From Terriglobus sp. TAA 43 (GTDB lineage Bacteria; Acidobacteriota; Terriglobia; Terriglobales; Acidobacteriaceae): a DNA stretch of 64,000 bases. Positions 18,773 through 26,147 of the stretch are shown here, piece by piece (position 1 is the first letter of the stretch; each line of letters begins with the position of its first letter). Under the pieces are notes generated by a model that was given only the letters and a program-made list of their open reading frames with translations, was not told the DNA's origin and did no database searches. The translations under genes were made by a program, and so were the position numbers. The stretch covers positions 30,226 to 94,225 of the forward strand of contig NZ_JUGR01000005.1 of assembly GCF_000800015.1 (NCBI RefSeq). Direction: 5' to 3'.

Positions 18773-20158
18773 TCAGATGCTCTTTTCTTTGCGTTGATGA
18801 AGAGATCGCATGGCATAGATAATGAGGCCGCTGACTAGTACGAAGAGCGCCAAACGGAACTCGCTAATAATCTTTGGGCGAGACAAAAGAATGAAAACGA
18901 ATGTGCCTGTAGCAATGAGGCTGGGCAGCGGATAGAGCGGCATGCGGAATCGCCCAGCGCGTGCGCGTTCAGCCCTATGTTTTGGAAGCAGAATGGCAAT
19001 GCCCTGCAGCAAAAACTGAAAGACGATGCGTAGTACCACGAGTGACGCGATCACCTCTTGCAACCGGAAGAGGCAACAGACCAGAGTGACAAGGCAGAGT
19101 ACGCAAAGTGAGACTACGGGGAATCCGTGACGACGATGCAGGCGCGCGAAGATAGCAGGGAAGTTCCCGTCGCGTGCGGCTGCATACGGGATGCGTGAAT
19201 AGCCTAGTAAAAGCGCATACACAGAGGCTAATGATGCAATGGCAATGAGAATGACCGCTGTAGACGCGGCTGCATGCGCCCATGCGTGCGAAGCAAACGC
19301 CGTCTGTACGAAGACGGCCATGGTGTACTGCCGTTCGCCGCTGCTGCTATGTGTGAGCGATTGCCACGGAAGAACGCCCAGCACACTAATGTTCATGAGC
19401 AAATACAACGTGCCGACGATGACGATTGCGCCGATCACCGCGCGCGGAATGGTGCGGCTTGGATCGCGGACTTCAGCTCCCAGGAAACATACGTTGTAGT
19501 AGCCCCAGTAGTCGTATGCTGCAACCAGCAGTCCAGCACCAAGGCCGCTAAAGAATGCACCGTTCAGGTGAAAGGCGTTGGGTGGGAAGCTAAATGCCAA
19601 TGATGGTGAGAAGTGTGTGAAGCCGATTGCAATGACGCCAAGCAGGGTCGCGATCACCACCCCGCCCAGAATGCGCGTTACCGCGCCAATCTTTCGGATA
19701 GGTTGGAAGAGGAGCGCGGTACACGCCAGACATGCCGTAAGCGCCAGAACGGTTTGCGCGGTATGGGTAAAGCCCGGTAGAAACCACGTGGCGTATTGTG
19801 CGAAGCCAATGCAACCGGAGGCGATGGAAAGCGGGGCGGAGAAGATAAGCTGCCAGGCGTAGAGAAAGCTGAAAGCCTTGCCAAGTTTTGGCGGATAGGC
19901 GGCCTTCAGATAGGCGTATGAGCCCCCTGCTTCGGGATATGCCGTTCCGAGTTCACTCCACGTGCAGCCGTCAGCTAGTGACAGCAGCGCTCCGAGCAAC
20001 CATCCCAACATGGCCTGCGGTCCCCCCATTGCCGTCACAATGAGCGGCAATGTAATGAACGGACCCACGCCGACCATATCAATGATGTTGGCAGAGAGCG
20101 CTCCCGTAAATCCGAGTTGTCGGCGAAGGTGTGACTCGGATGGATTGACTGCGTTCAT
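18773..20158 (-). CDS. APC-superfamily amino-acid permease
   Basis: 461 residues and about 12 transmembrane helices. It has the APC start GFTGALSANIIDMVGVGPFI, with the flexible helix-1 Gly residues, and the EAGGSYAYLKAAYP motif after helix 2, as in LAT/GadC-like permeases. GAEVRDPSRTIPRAV in loop 6-7 is the amino-acid/polyamine carrier signature. It should move an amino acid or related compound across the inner membrane. It lies 74 nt downstream of the ArgH-like gene on the same strand, so it may import that enzyme's substrate or handle its product. Confidence 0.88.
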   Translation of the reverse strand: MNAVNPSESHLRRQLGFTGALSANIIDMVGVGPFITLPLIVTAMGGPQAMLGWLLGALLSLADGCTWSELGTAYPEAGGSYAYLKAAYPPKLGKAFSFLYAWQLIFSAPLSIASGCIGFAQYATWFLPGFTHTAQTVLALTACLACTALLFQPIRKIGAVTRILGGVVIATLLGVIAIGFTHFSPSLAFSFPPNAFHLNGAFFSGLGAGLLVAAYDYWGYYNVCFLGAEVRDPSRTIPRAVIGAIVIVGTLYLLMNISVLGVLPWQSLTHSSSGERQYTMAVFVQTAFASHAWAHAAASTAVILIAIASLASVYALLLGYSRIPYAAARDGNFPAIFARLHRRHGFPVVSLCVLCLVTLVCCLFRLQEVIASLVVLRIVFQFLLQGIAILLPKHRAERARAGRFRMPLYPLPSLIATGTFVFILLSRPKIISEFRLALFVLVSGLIIYAMRSLHQRKEKSI

Positions 20159-20232
20159 CTGGCTCTCTGAGTGGAAGGATGCAGGAAATTTGGTCGAGCT
20201 GGTTTCGTTTCGATAATCCTACAGTTGCCGGT

Positions 20233-21711
20233 CTATGAATGGGCTTGGATAATTGACTCGCACTCGCTCTGAAGAAGCACCTTCGCCTCTCCAAGACTGG
20301 CTCGCGTCGCGGTCATCCATTGCTGATCAAGTAGTAGCTGACGAGATGCGCGATCGATCTGTGGTTGCATCGCAGAGACAGCAGGGCCGCCAGCGATGTT
20401 GCGGATCGCAACGAAATACTCCGGATCCATCGCCTGTTGCAGTAGGTCCTTCGTAATGCTGAGCCCCGATGCTTGTGTACGCGAGAAGAGATCGTCCACA
20501 AAAGCTGAGACATCATCCGAACTCGCAGACTTAACGGCGGCGGAGACGATTGTGTGGGCTGCGTGGAATGAAATCCCTGTCTGGCGCACGAGAGTGTCGG
20601 CGACCTCGGTGACGGGTAGAAAGCTGGTTCCCGCACGCACTCGCATCTGCTCTGTGTTGAAGGTCGCTTCCGAGAGTGCGCCAGCAATCAGTGTGAGCGC
20701 ACGTTGTGCGTCAGAGAAGGCAAGGGCAACGAGAGGTTGCAGCGAGTCTTCTCCATCATTCATGTCGGCGAAGGGGGTGTTATGCAGTGAGCCGAGCACG
20801 GACTGCGATTCAGTAAGCGCCCGGGATGCAAGGATTCGCGTGTGTTCCAGGGGGACAGGGTTGCGCTTTTGCGGCATGATGCTGCTGATCTGCACGTACC
20901 CGTTGGATAGGCGCAGGAAGTTGAATTCAGCAGTGGACCATAGCAACATGTCCTGTGTGAATCGGCCAAGGCTAAGCATCGCAGTCGCCAGCATGCTGCA
21001 CGTCTCTGCTACATAATCGACTGCTGCGATGGCTCCGTAGCTATTCACTACAAGACCGTTAAATCCAAGTAGACGCATGGTGAGATCGCGCTGGATGGGA
21101 AAGCCAGTGGTCGTGATCGCACAGGCCCCAAGAGGGCTACGATTCACCCTGGAAAAGCAGGCGATCAGACGTTCCGCATCACGTTCCAGAACCTCAACCA
21201 TCGCCATCATGTAATGCCCTAGTGTTGTTGGCTGCGCCGGTTGGTTATGTGTGTAAGCCGGCATCAGCGCGTCGCGGTATTGCGTCGCAATTGCCAACAG
21301 CACTGAACGTAACGTGAGAGAGGCATCGAGGATATTGAGCAGATTGGATCTAAGAACCATGCGGTACATGGTGAGGTCGATATCGTTTCGCGAACGCGCG
21401 GTGTGGAGTCTTCCGGCATGTTCTTCACCCGCGATGTCGGCGAGCTTCTTTTCGACGAGGAAGAAGAGATCTTCCACTGAACCATCGTAGATGGAAGACC
21501 GAAGCTCTTCTATATTCAGTGCGTCAATACCCTGCAAGCATGCGGATGCCGTGTCGCGCGAGATGATGCCGCTGCGGTAAAGCATGACTGCGTGCGCGCG
21601 ATCGATCTCCAATAGAGACGGCAAAAAAAGATGCTGCGCGTCGGCGAAGATGTGCGCAAGAACTTGTTCACGATAGATGTGCGCGGGGAAAGAGGACGAG
21701 ACGTTCGACAC
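20233..21711 (-). CDS. Argininosuccinate-lyase superfamily enzyme (ArgH-like)
   Basis: The frame is open to 21810, but the start is placed at GTG 21711. It has GGTGGAG at good spacing, whereas the earlier codons run through the terminator of the preceding receptor gene. This gives 492 residues. Fumarase/aspartase-fold signatures are present: LHTARSRNDIDLTMYRMVLR, YTHNQPAQPTTLGHYMMAMV, RVNRSPLGACA and the mobile loop ISSIMPQKRNPVPLEHTR with the catalytic Ser. Classical ArgH reads closer to SSIMPQKKNPDVAELIRG, so this loop is divergent. It could be biosynthetic argininosuccinate lyase or a lyase for another succinyl or C-N bonded substrate. Its neighbours (TonB receptor upstream, permease downstream) favour catabolism; no other arginine genes are in the window. 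Confidence 0.85.
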   Translation of the reverse strand: MSNVSSSFPAHIYREQVLAHIFADAQHLFLPSLLEIDRAHAVMLYRSGIISRDTASACLQGIDALNIEELRSSIYDGSVEDLFFLVEKKLADIAGEEHAGRLHTARSRNDIDLTMYRMVLRSNLLNILDASLTLRSVLLAIATQYRDALMPAYTHNQPAQPTTLGHYMMAMVEVLERDAERLIACFSRVNRSPLGACAITTTGFPIQRDLTMRLLGFNGLVVNSYGAIAAVDYVAETCSMLATAMLSLGRFTQDMLLWSTAEFNFLRLSNGYVQISSIMPQKRNPVPLEHTRILASRALTESQSVLGSLHNTPFADMNDGEDSLQPLVALAFSDAQRALTLIAGALSEATFNTEQMRVRAGTSFLPVTEVADTLVRQTGISFHAAHTIVSAAVKSASSDDVSAFVDDLFSRTQASGLSITKDLLQQAMDPEYFVAIRNIAGGPAVSAMQPQIDRASRQLLLDQQWMTATRASLGEAKVLLQSECESIIQAHS

Positions 21712-21751
21712 GGGGTAACTCCACCGTTGCTGCTTGGATGAAAGAGGATAA

Positions 21752-21779
21752 AAGAGGAGCGGTGGTTGCCGCTCCTCTT
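21752..21779 (-). terminator. Intrinsic terminator of TonB receptor 2
   Basis: AAGAGGAGCGG and CCGCTCCTCTT form an 11-bp perfect stem with a 6-nt loop. On the minus strand it continues into CTCTTTTATCC. It lies 12 nt after the receptor stop codon. Confidence 0.8.
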
Positions 21780-21790
21780 CATGGTGTGAA

Positions 21791-24655
21791 TTAGAACTGT
21801 ACAGCGACACCCCATTGCACGATGCGCTGTTCCAGTACGGTGCTGCGGTTGATGGTGGGCGCTGCGCTGGTGGAGATGCCCGTCGCCGCCGCTACTGCCT
21901 GTGTGTACGAGATGTTCGTGACGTTGTTGTGATTGAAGATATTGTTCGCCTCGAGCAGGAACGAAGGGGCAATTCGTTCCCAGATCTTCGGGAAGGTACG
22001 CGTATAACGAGCGTCTACCTGATAGACAGCGGGACTACGAAGCGTGTTGCGTCCAACGAAGGCTGGTCGGGCAACAGTCTGCGAGGCATCGTTGTAGAAC
22101 GTCTGGCTGGCAGCAAGAATTGTTGCCTGATCACCTGACATCAGGTTTCCGAGGACTGACAGCATGTTGTGATTGGCAAGTTCACGGCCGAATTTGTTAG
22201 TGAAGTTAAACTGCGGCTCTAGAACTCCCGTCAGATTGAATGCATTCGGGTGATTGACGTTGGAGTTTCCGCGATCGAATTTACGATTCAAGGTGTTCGT
22301 GACATTTGCGTTCTGCTCAAATGAGTTCACGTCCGGTGCATCCGAAATGGTGTGCGACCACGTGTAACTTGCGTTCAGAGACATACCGCGTATCGGAGCC
22401 ATGACAAAGTTGAGGAACATGGCATTGAAGCTCGAATTTGCGCCGGAGTCCACGCGATTTACCTGGTTGTAGCGGGCGTCATAACGTGTAGAGCTATTGA
22501 CCGCACTGGAGAAGGTAGGACGACCATCTGCCAACGTGCCCGTTGGAATCCCATTGATGTTATGCATCCACATCAGGTTGCGGCCATTCGACATGATGTA
22601 GCCCAGCGTGAGCGACGTCTTATTCGTGAGCTGCTGAGCGACCTGAAGGTTCGCGTTCCAGGTGTATTCGTTCTTGAAGGTTGGGCTCACGGTTGTTACG
22701 TTCTGAGTTGCAACCGTTCCTAGGCTGGATGGAATCGTCGGATAGGCCGGAGCGCCAGCGGTGGTAGGCGTGTAAGTGTACGATGACGTGCGGTTTGAAC
22801 CATCAAGGTTCAACGCGTTGGCCCAAAGATCGGTCGGTGTCTGTCCGTAGAAGATGCCGGTCGAGAGCTTTACCGTCGTCGTGTTGGTTGCACGATAGCT
22901 AAGGCCGAGGCGCGGTGCAAAATTCGTGTTTGGAACGTTGAAGTTGCGCGAATCGGCATACGGCGCATTTGGGTTTGCCTTCGGAGAGGCGAAGCGGTCC
23001 CAACGCAGACCATATACCGCAGTCAAACGCGGAGATAGAGCCCAGGTGTCCTGCACATAACCACCGTAGAACAGCGAAGCATAGCCAATACCGTTCACAT
23101 CGGTCTGCGACGCGAAATTGTCATAGGAGTACAGGTTCGTACCGTTCTTCGCGCTCAGATAAGCTGCAACGGAAGCGAAGGTATAGCGGTTGAAGGAAAC
23201 CAGACGCTTACGATTTTGAATCTGGGCCAGCAGGAAGCCTGCCTTGAATGTATGCGACCCACGGATATAGCTGATGTTTTCAGATCCTGAGGGCTGCTTG
23301 TCGGTGTAGATATCACCCGCGTTGCTGCTGCCATTGAAAGCCGCAATGCCAGTAATCACGATGGCTGGCCCTTTCCCCGTGTTGGGCCCGGCAAAGTGAG
23401 TGTTCGTGCGGTACGGCACGGAGAAACGTAGCTCGTTCAGCAGGTGATCGCTGATGGTTGAAATCCACTGAACACCGGCCACGTGGGCGCGATCCGAATA
23501 GTCCACACCCGCGCTGGTGGCATTGATGCCGCCGACCTGAGTATTGAACGGGAAGCTGTTCTTGAAGTAGTTATAGCGAAGGAAGACGGAGTTCTTGGAA
23601 TTGATGTTGTAGTCAACACGGAAGTCCATGAAAGTTCCATGGAGCAGACCCGGCGCCGTAGCCAGTTCTGATGATGGAAGACCAATCAACGCGGCGTTCG
23701 CTGGCGTAATCGTGACGACTGCTGGGCTTCCGCGAAGAACATGCTCATAGGAACCGAAGAAGAAGAGCTTGTTCTTCTTTACAGGGCCGCCAATGTTGAC
23801 TGCATGGTCTTCCAGAATCAGATTTGGTTTCGTCGGGCTCGTTGTCTTGTTCTGCAACAGCGGGTATGCCGTTGCATCTACCCAGCGCTTGATGAACTCA
23901 TACTTACCGTGGAACTGGTTGCTACCCGAGTTCGAGATCACGTTGTAAACGTTACCGGTGGTCCATCCATTCTCAGGTGCAGCCGGGTTCGAGATGGTCT
24001 GTACTTCCTTCACGAAGACATTGCCGATCGGGAAGAGACGCAGGCCGATACGATCCGCCTCGGTGTTCACCATGCCGTCCATTTGGTAGTTGATGCGATC
24101 CATCAAGCCGTTGGTGTTCAGAGTACGAGGAATACCAAGCTCGGGATTCGGGTGACCCGAAACGCCCGGCTGGAAGACGATGAAGTTGTATGGGTTGCGC
24201 GAAGTGAGCGGCGCGTTCTGGATTTCAGCCGTGGAGAGCGTACGCTGCACGTTCAGGTTCGTGGGATCGATTGCCACTTCGGATGCTTCCACTGTCACTG
24301 CAGTATCCGCAGAACCGACCTTAAGTTCACCGTCGATCACAGATTCGGTACCCGCGTTCAGATTGACAGAAGAAACATTCAGTGGCGAGAAACCGGAGGA
24401 CGTAATGTTCACCGTGTATGCACCCAACGGCAAATTGATGAGCACGTAATAGCCATCAGATCCGGTGGTTACAGTGCGGGATACGCCAACCGCAGGATTC
24501 GTGACAGTGACGGTTGCTCCCGCGATCGCCGCGCCAGTGGGGTCAGAGACCCTGCCGCGAATGGTTCCGTTAATGGACTGCGACTGGCTCCACATAGCGG
24601 GAGCCGTCGAAAAGAGAATTGCGGATGAGACACAAATCCTAGACAGCCTGGACAT
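21791..24655 (-). CDS. Oar-like TonB-dependent receptor 2
   Basis: The ATG at 24655 follows a strong AAGGAGGAG ribosome site, giving 954 residues; the frame upstream of it is not used. The signal peptide ends MWSQ. The carboxypeptidase-like domain (IRGRVSDPTGAAIAGATVTV) covers about residues 28-110. The plug has APLTSRNPYNFIVFQPGVSG and NTNGLMDRINYQMDGMVNTE. The barrel ends IVQWGVAVQF with the terminal aromatic beta-signal. An outer-membrane importer of unknown cargo. It is flanked by a ROK repressor upstream and an ArgH-like lyase and permease downstream, with a strong terminator in between. It belongs to a different receptor subgroup from receptor 1. Confidence 0.92.
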   Translation of the reverse strand: MSRLSRICVSSAILFSTAPAMWSQSQSINGTIRGRVSDPTGAAIAGATVTVTNPAVGVSRTVTTGSDGYYVLINLPLGAYTVNITSSGFSPLNVSSVNLNAGTESVIDGELKVGSADTAVTVEASEVAIDPTNLNVQRTLSTAEIQNAPLTSRNPYNFIVFQPGVSGHPNPELGIPRTLNTNGLMDRINYQMDGMVNTEADRIGLRLFPIGNVFVKEVQTISNPAAPENGWTTGNVYNVISNSGSNQFHGKYEFIKRWVDATAYPLLQNKTTSPTKPNLILEDHAVNIGGPVKKNKLFFFGSYEHVLRGSPAVVTITPANAALIGLPSSELATAPGLLHGTFMDFRVDYNINSKNSVFLRYNYFKNSFPFNTQVGGINATSAGVDYSDRAHVAGVQWISTISDHLLNELRFSVPYRTNTHFAGPNTGKGPAIVITGIAAFNGSSNAGDIYTDKQPSGSENISYIRGSHTFKAGFLLAQIQNRKRLVSFNRYTFASVAAYLSAKNGTNLYSYDNFASQTDVNGIGYASLFYGGYVQDTWALSPRLTAVYGLRWDRFASPKANPNAPYADSRNFNVPNTNFAPRLGLSYRATNTTTVKLSTGIFYGQTPTDLWANALNLDGSNRTSSYTYTPTTAGAPAYPTIPSSLGTVATQNVTTVSPTFKNEYTWNANLQVAQQLTNKTSLTLGYIMSNGRNLMWMHNINGIPTGTLADGRPTFSSAVNSSTRYDARYNQVNRVDSGANSSFNAMFLNFVMAPIRGMSLNASYTWSHTISDAPDVNSFEQNANVTNTLNRKFDRGNSNVNHPNAFNLTGVLEPQFNFTNKFGRELANHNMLSVLGNLMSGDQATILAASQTFYNDASQTVARPAFVGRNTLRSPAVYQVDARYTRTFPKIWERIAPSFLLEANNIFNHNNVTNISYTQAVAAATGISTSAAPTINRSTVLEQRIVQWGVAVQF

Positions 24656-24754
24656 AAAACTCCTCCTTGAAAGAGACAAGACAATGAACCGCGTGCTGCA
24701 ACTGCAAGTAATGTGAGAAAGCGCCAATGGCTTCTGGCGAACACCGTGGAACGG

Positions 24755-25939
24755 TCAGAACAGCAGCTTCGTTTCCGTAGCAGCAAGGGATTGCGCGATG
24801 GCCCCGAACAACTGAGCTTTTGTGCCCAGAGACGAAGAACGCAACCTTGGCAAAGCGAAATCATTTTCGCGTAAACATCGATCTGTGGCGCTACAGAGCG
24901 CCGGGTGTGCTCCCACGCCTCCTCCCAGAACAATCAGCTCTGGGTTGAACAGGAGCGAGATGCTGCTGAGAGCGTCTGCCAATACACGTGACGTATTCTC
25001 AAGAACCTGTTCGGCAGTGGGGTCGCCTTCAAGAGCCAGGTCGAAGATCTGGGTTGCGCGCATCTGCGTGCGTGCCCGATCGCTTACGCCAGCCTGCCGC
25101 AGCAGCTTCTTCCACTGCAGTTCAACGCCTTCGCCACCGATGACACGTTCGAGTTGCCCTGTATCGCGCATACGAACGCGTTGGCGATCCATGCCTACGA
25201 CCGGTAGATAACCGATTTCTCCCGCAGACCAGTTCGCGCCACGGTGGAGTGAGCCTCGCAAAAAGATGCCAGCGCCAACTCCCGTTCCGATTGCAATGAA
25301 GATGAAGTCTTCAACGCCGCGCGCCACGCCTTCTGCAAATTCGCCTACGGAAGCAAGGTTCACATCGTTATCAACACCGGCGGGAATGTCTAAATCGCGT
25401 TCCAGCAAAGTCTTAAAGGGAACGTCATTCCAACCCGAAAGGTTTGGAGCGGCTAACACAACGCCGCGATCAATATCTGTCATACCGGGTGCGCCGGCTG
25501 TGATGTGGAGAATTCTACGCTTTTCCGGAAGCCCAGCCATCATGGCATCAAGGCCCTGACGAATGTGGGCAATGACACCGCGTGGCGTTTTCCCTTTTTC
25601 ATTAAGCTTTTCTTCCCATTCGGCAACGGGATTGCCGTTCAGATCAGCAAGCATCATCCGGACGTACGTCCCGCCGATGTCTGCTGCAGCGACATAACCA
25701 TGCGATGCATTGAAGCGGAGCATGGCCGGTGGACGACCGCCGGAAGATACGCCTTCTCCTCCGTCCTCTACAACTCCGCGCTCAATCAGGTCGGACACCA
25801 CCAGTGTGACTGTCGGGACGGCCAACCCGGAGATACGCGCTAGTTCAGCGCGAGAGCAGGGCGAATGCTTACGAATCAGTTGAAGCAGCAACCGCTGATT
25901 TGTCTTGCGCAATTGCGCCGGACGCGCGGGCTCGGCCAT
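24755..25939 (-). CDS. ROK-family transcriptional repressor (NagC/XylR type)
   Basis: The preferred start is ATG 25939 (AGAGGTA just before), giving 394 residues; GTG 26017 is in frame but lacks a ribosome site. The N-terminal winged helix is LRKTNQRLLLQLIRKHSPCS, then RAELARISGLAVPTVTLVVS. The ROK sugar-kinase-like domain has DIGGTYVRMMLADLNGNPV, VDNDVNLASVGEFAEGVARG and GTGVGAGIFLRGSLHRGANW, then SAGEIGYLPVV. The usual CxCGxxGCxE zinc motif after EIGH is not seen, as in some family members. It should bind a sugar or amino sugar. It lies between TonB receptor 2 and a divergent PIG-L gene, with a strong palindrome in that divergent promoter region. Confidence 0.88.
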   Translation of the reverse strand: MAEPARPAQLRKTNQRLLLQLIRKHSPCSRAELARISGLAVPTVTLVVSDLIERGVVEDGGEGVSSGGRPPAMLRFNASHGYVAAADIGGTYVRMMLADLNGNPVAEWEEKLNEKGKTPRGVIAHIRQGLDAMMAGLPEKRRILHITAGAPGMTDIDRGVVLAAPNLSGWNDVPFKTLLERDLDIPAGVDNDVNLASVGEFAEGVARGVEDFIFIAIGTGVGAGIFLRGSLHRGANWSAGEIGYLPVVGMDRQRVRMRDTGQLERVIGGEGVELQWKKLLRQAGVSDRARTQMRATQIFDLALEGDPTAEQVLENTSRVLADALSSISLLFNPELIVLGGGVGAHPALCSATDRCLRENDFALPRLRSSSLGTKAQLFGAIAQSLAATETKLLF

Positions 25940-26029
25940 TACCTCTGTCTTCGAACGCAGAGAGGCTGTGGTGCGAGTCGAAGAGCGACGACGAGTTGGG
26001 ACCAGACGGCGTTTCACGGATTGAGAAGG

Positions 26030-26092
26030 ATTATAAGGAATATTTAAAAAGTTGGTGAAAACTTTTTAATTGTCATTTAGAAAGGTTGTCAA
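26030..26092 (-). promoter_or_regulatory. Promoter elements of the ROK gene
   Basis: On the minus strand TTGACA lies at 26092-26087 and a consensus TATAAT at 26035-26030. They are not in one 17-nt pair. TTGACA pairs with TTAAAA at 17 nt, and TATAAT has a weak -35, so two overlapping promoters are possible. The palindrome at 26044-26069 lies between them. Confidence 0.45.
26044..26069. promoter_or_regulatory. Palindromic operator in the ROK/PIG-L divergent region
   Basis: TTAAAAAGTT, six bases, AACTTTTTAA: a perfect 10-bp inverted repeat, AT-rich and of the size used by ROK repressors. It overlaps the ROK promoter and lies 79 nt before the PIG-L ATG. Confidence 0.6.
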
Positions 26093-26147
26093 CGAAGTGA
26101 TTCCGTCCCGGTGGGGCGTGGGATAGATCTGGGGGCAAGCGCGTTCG

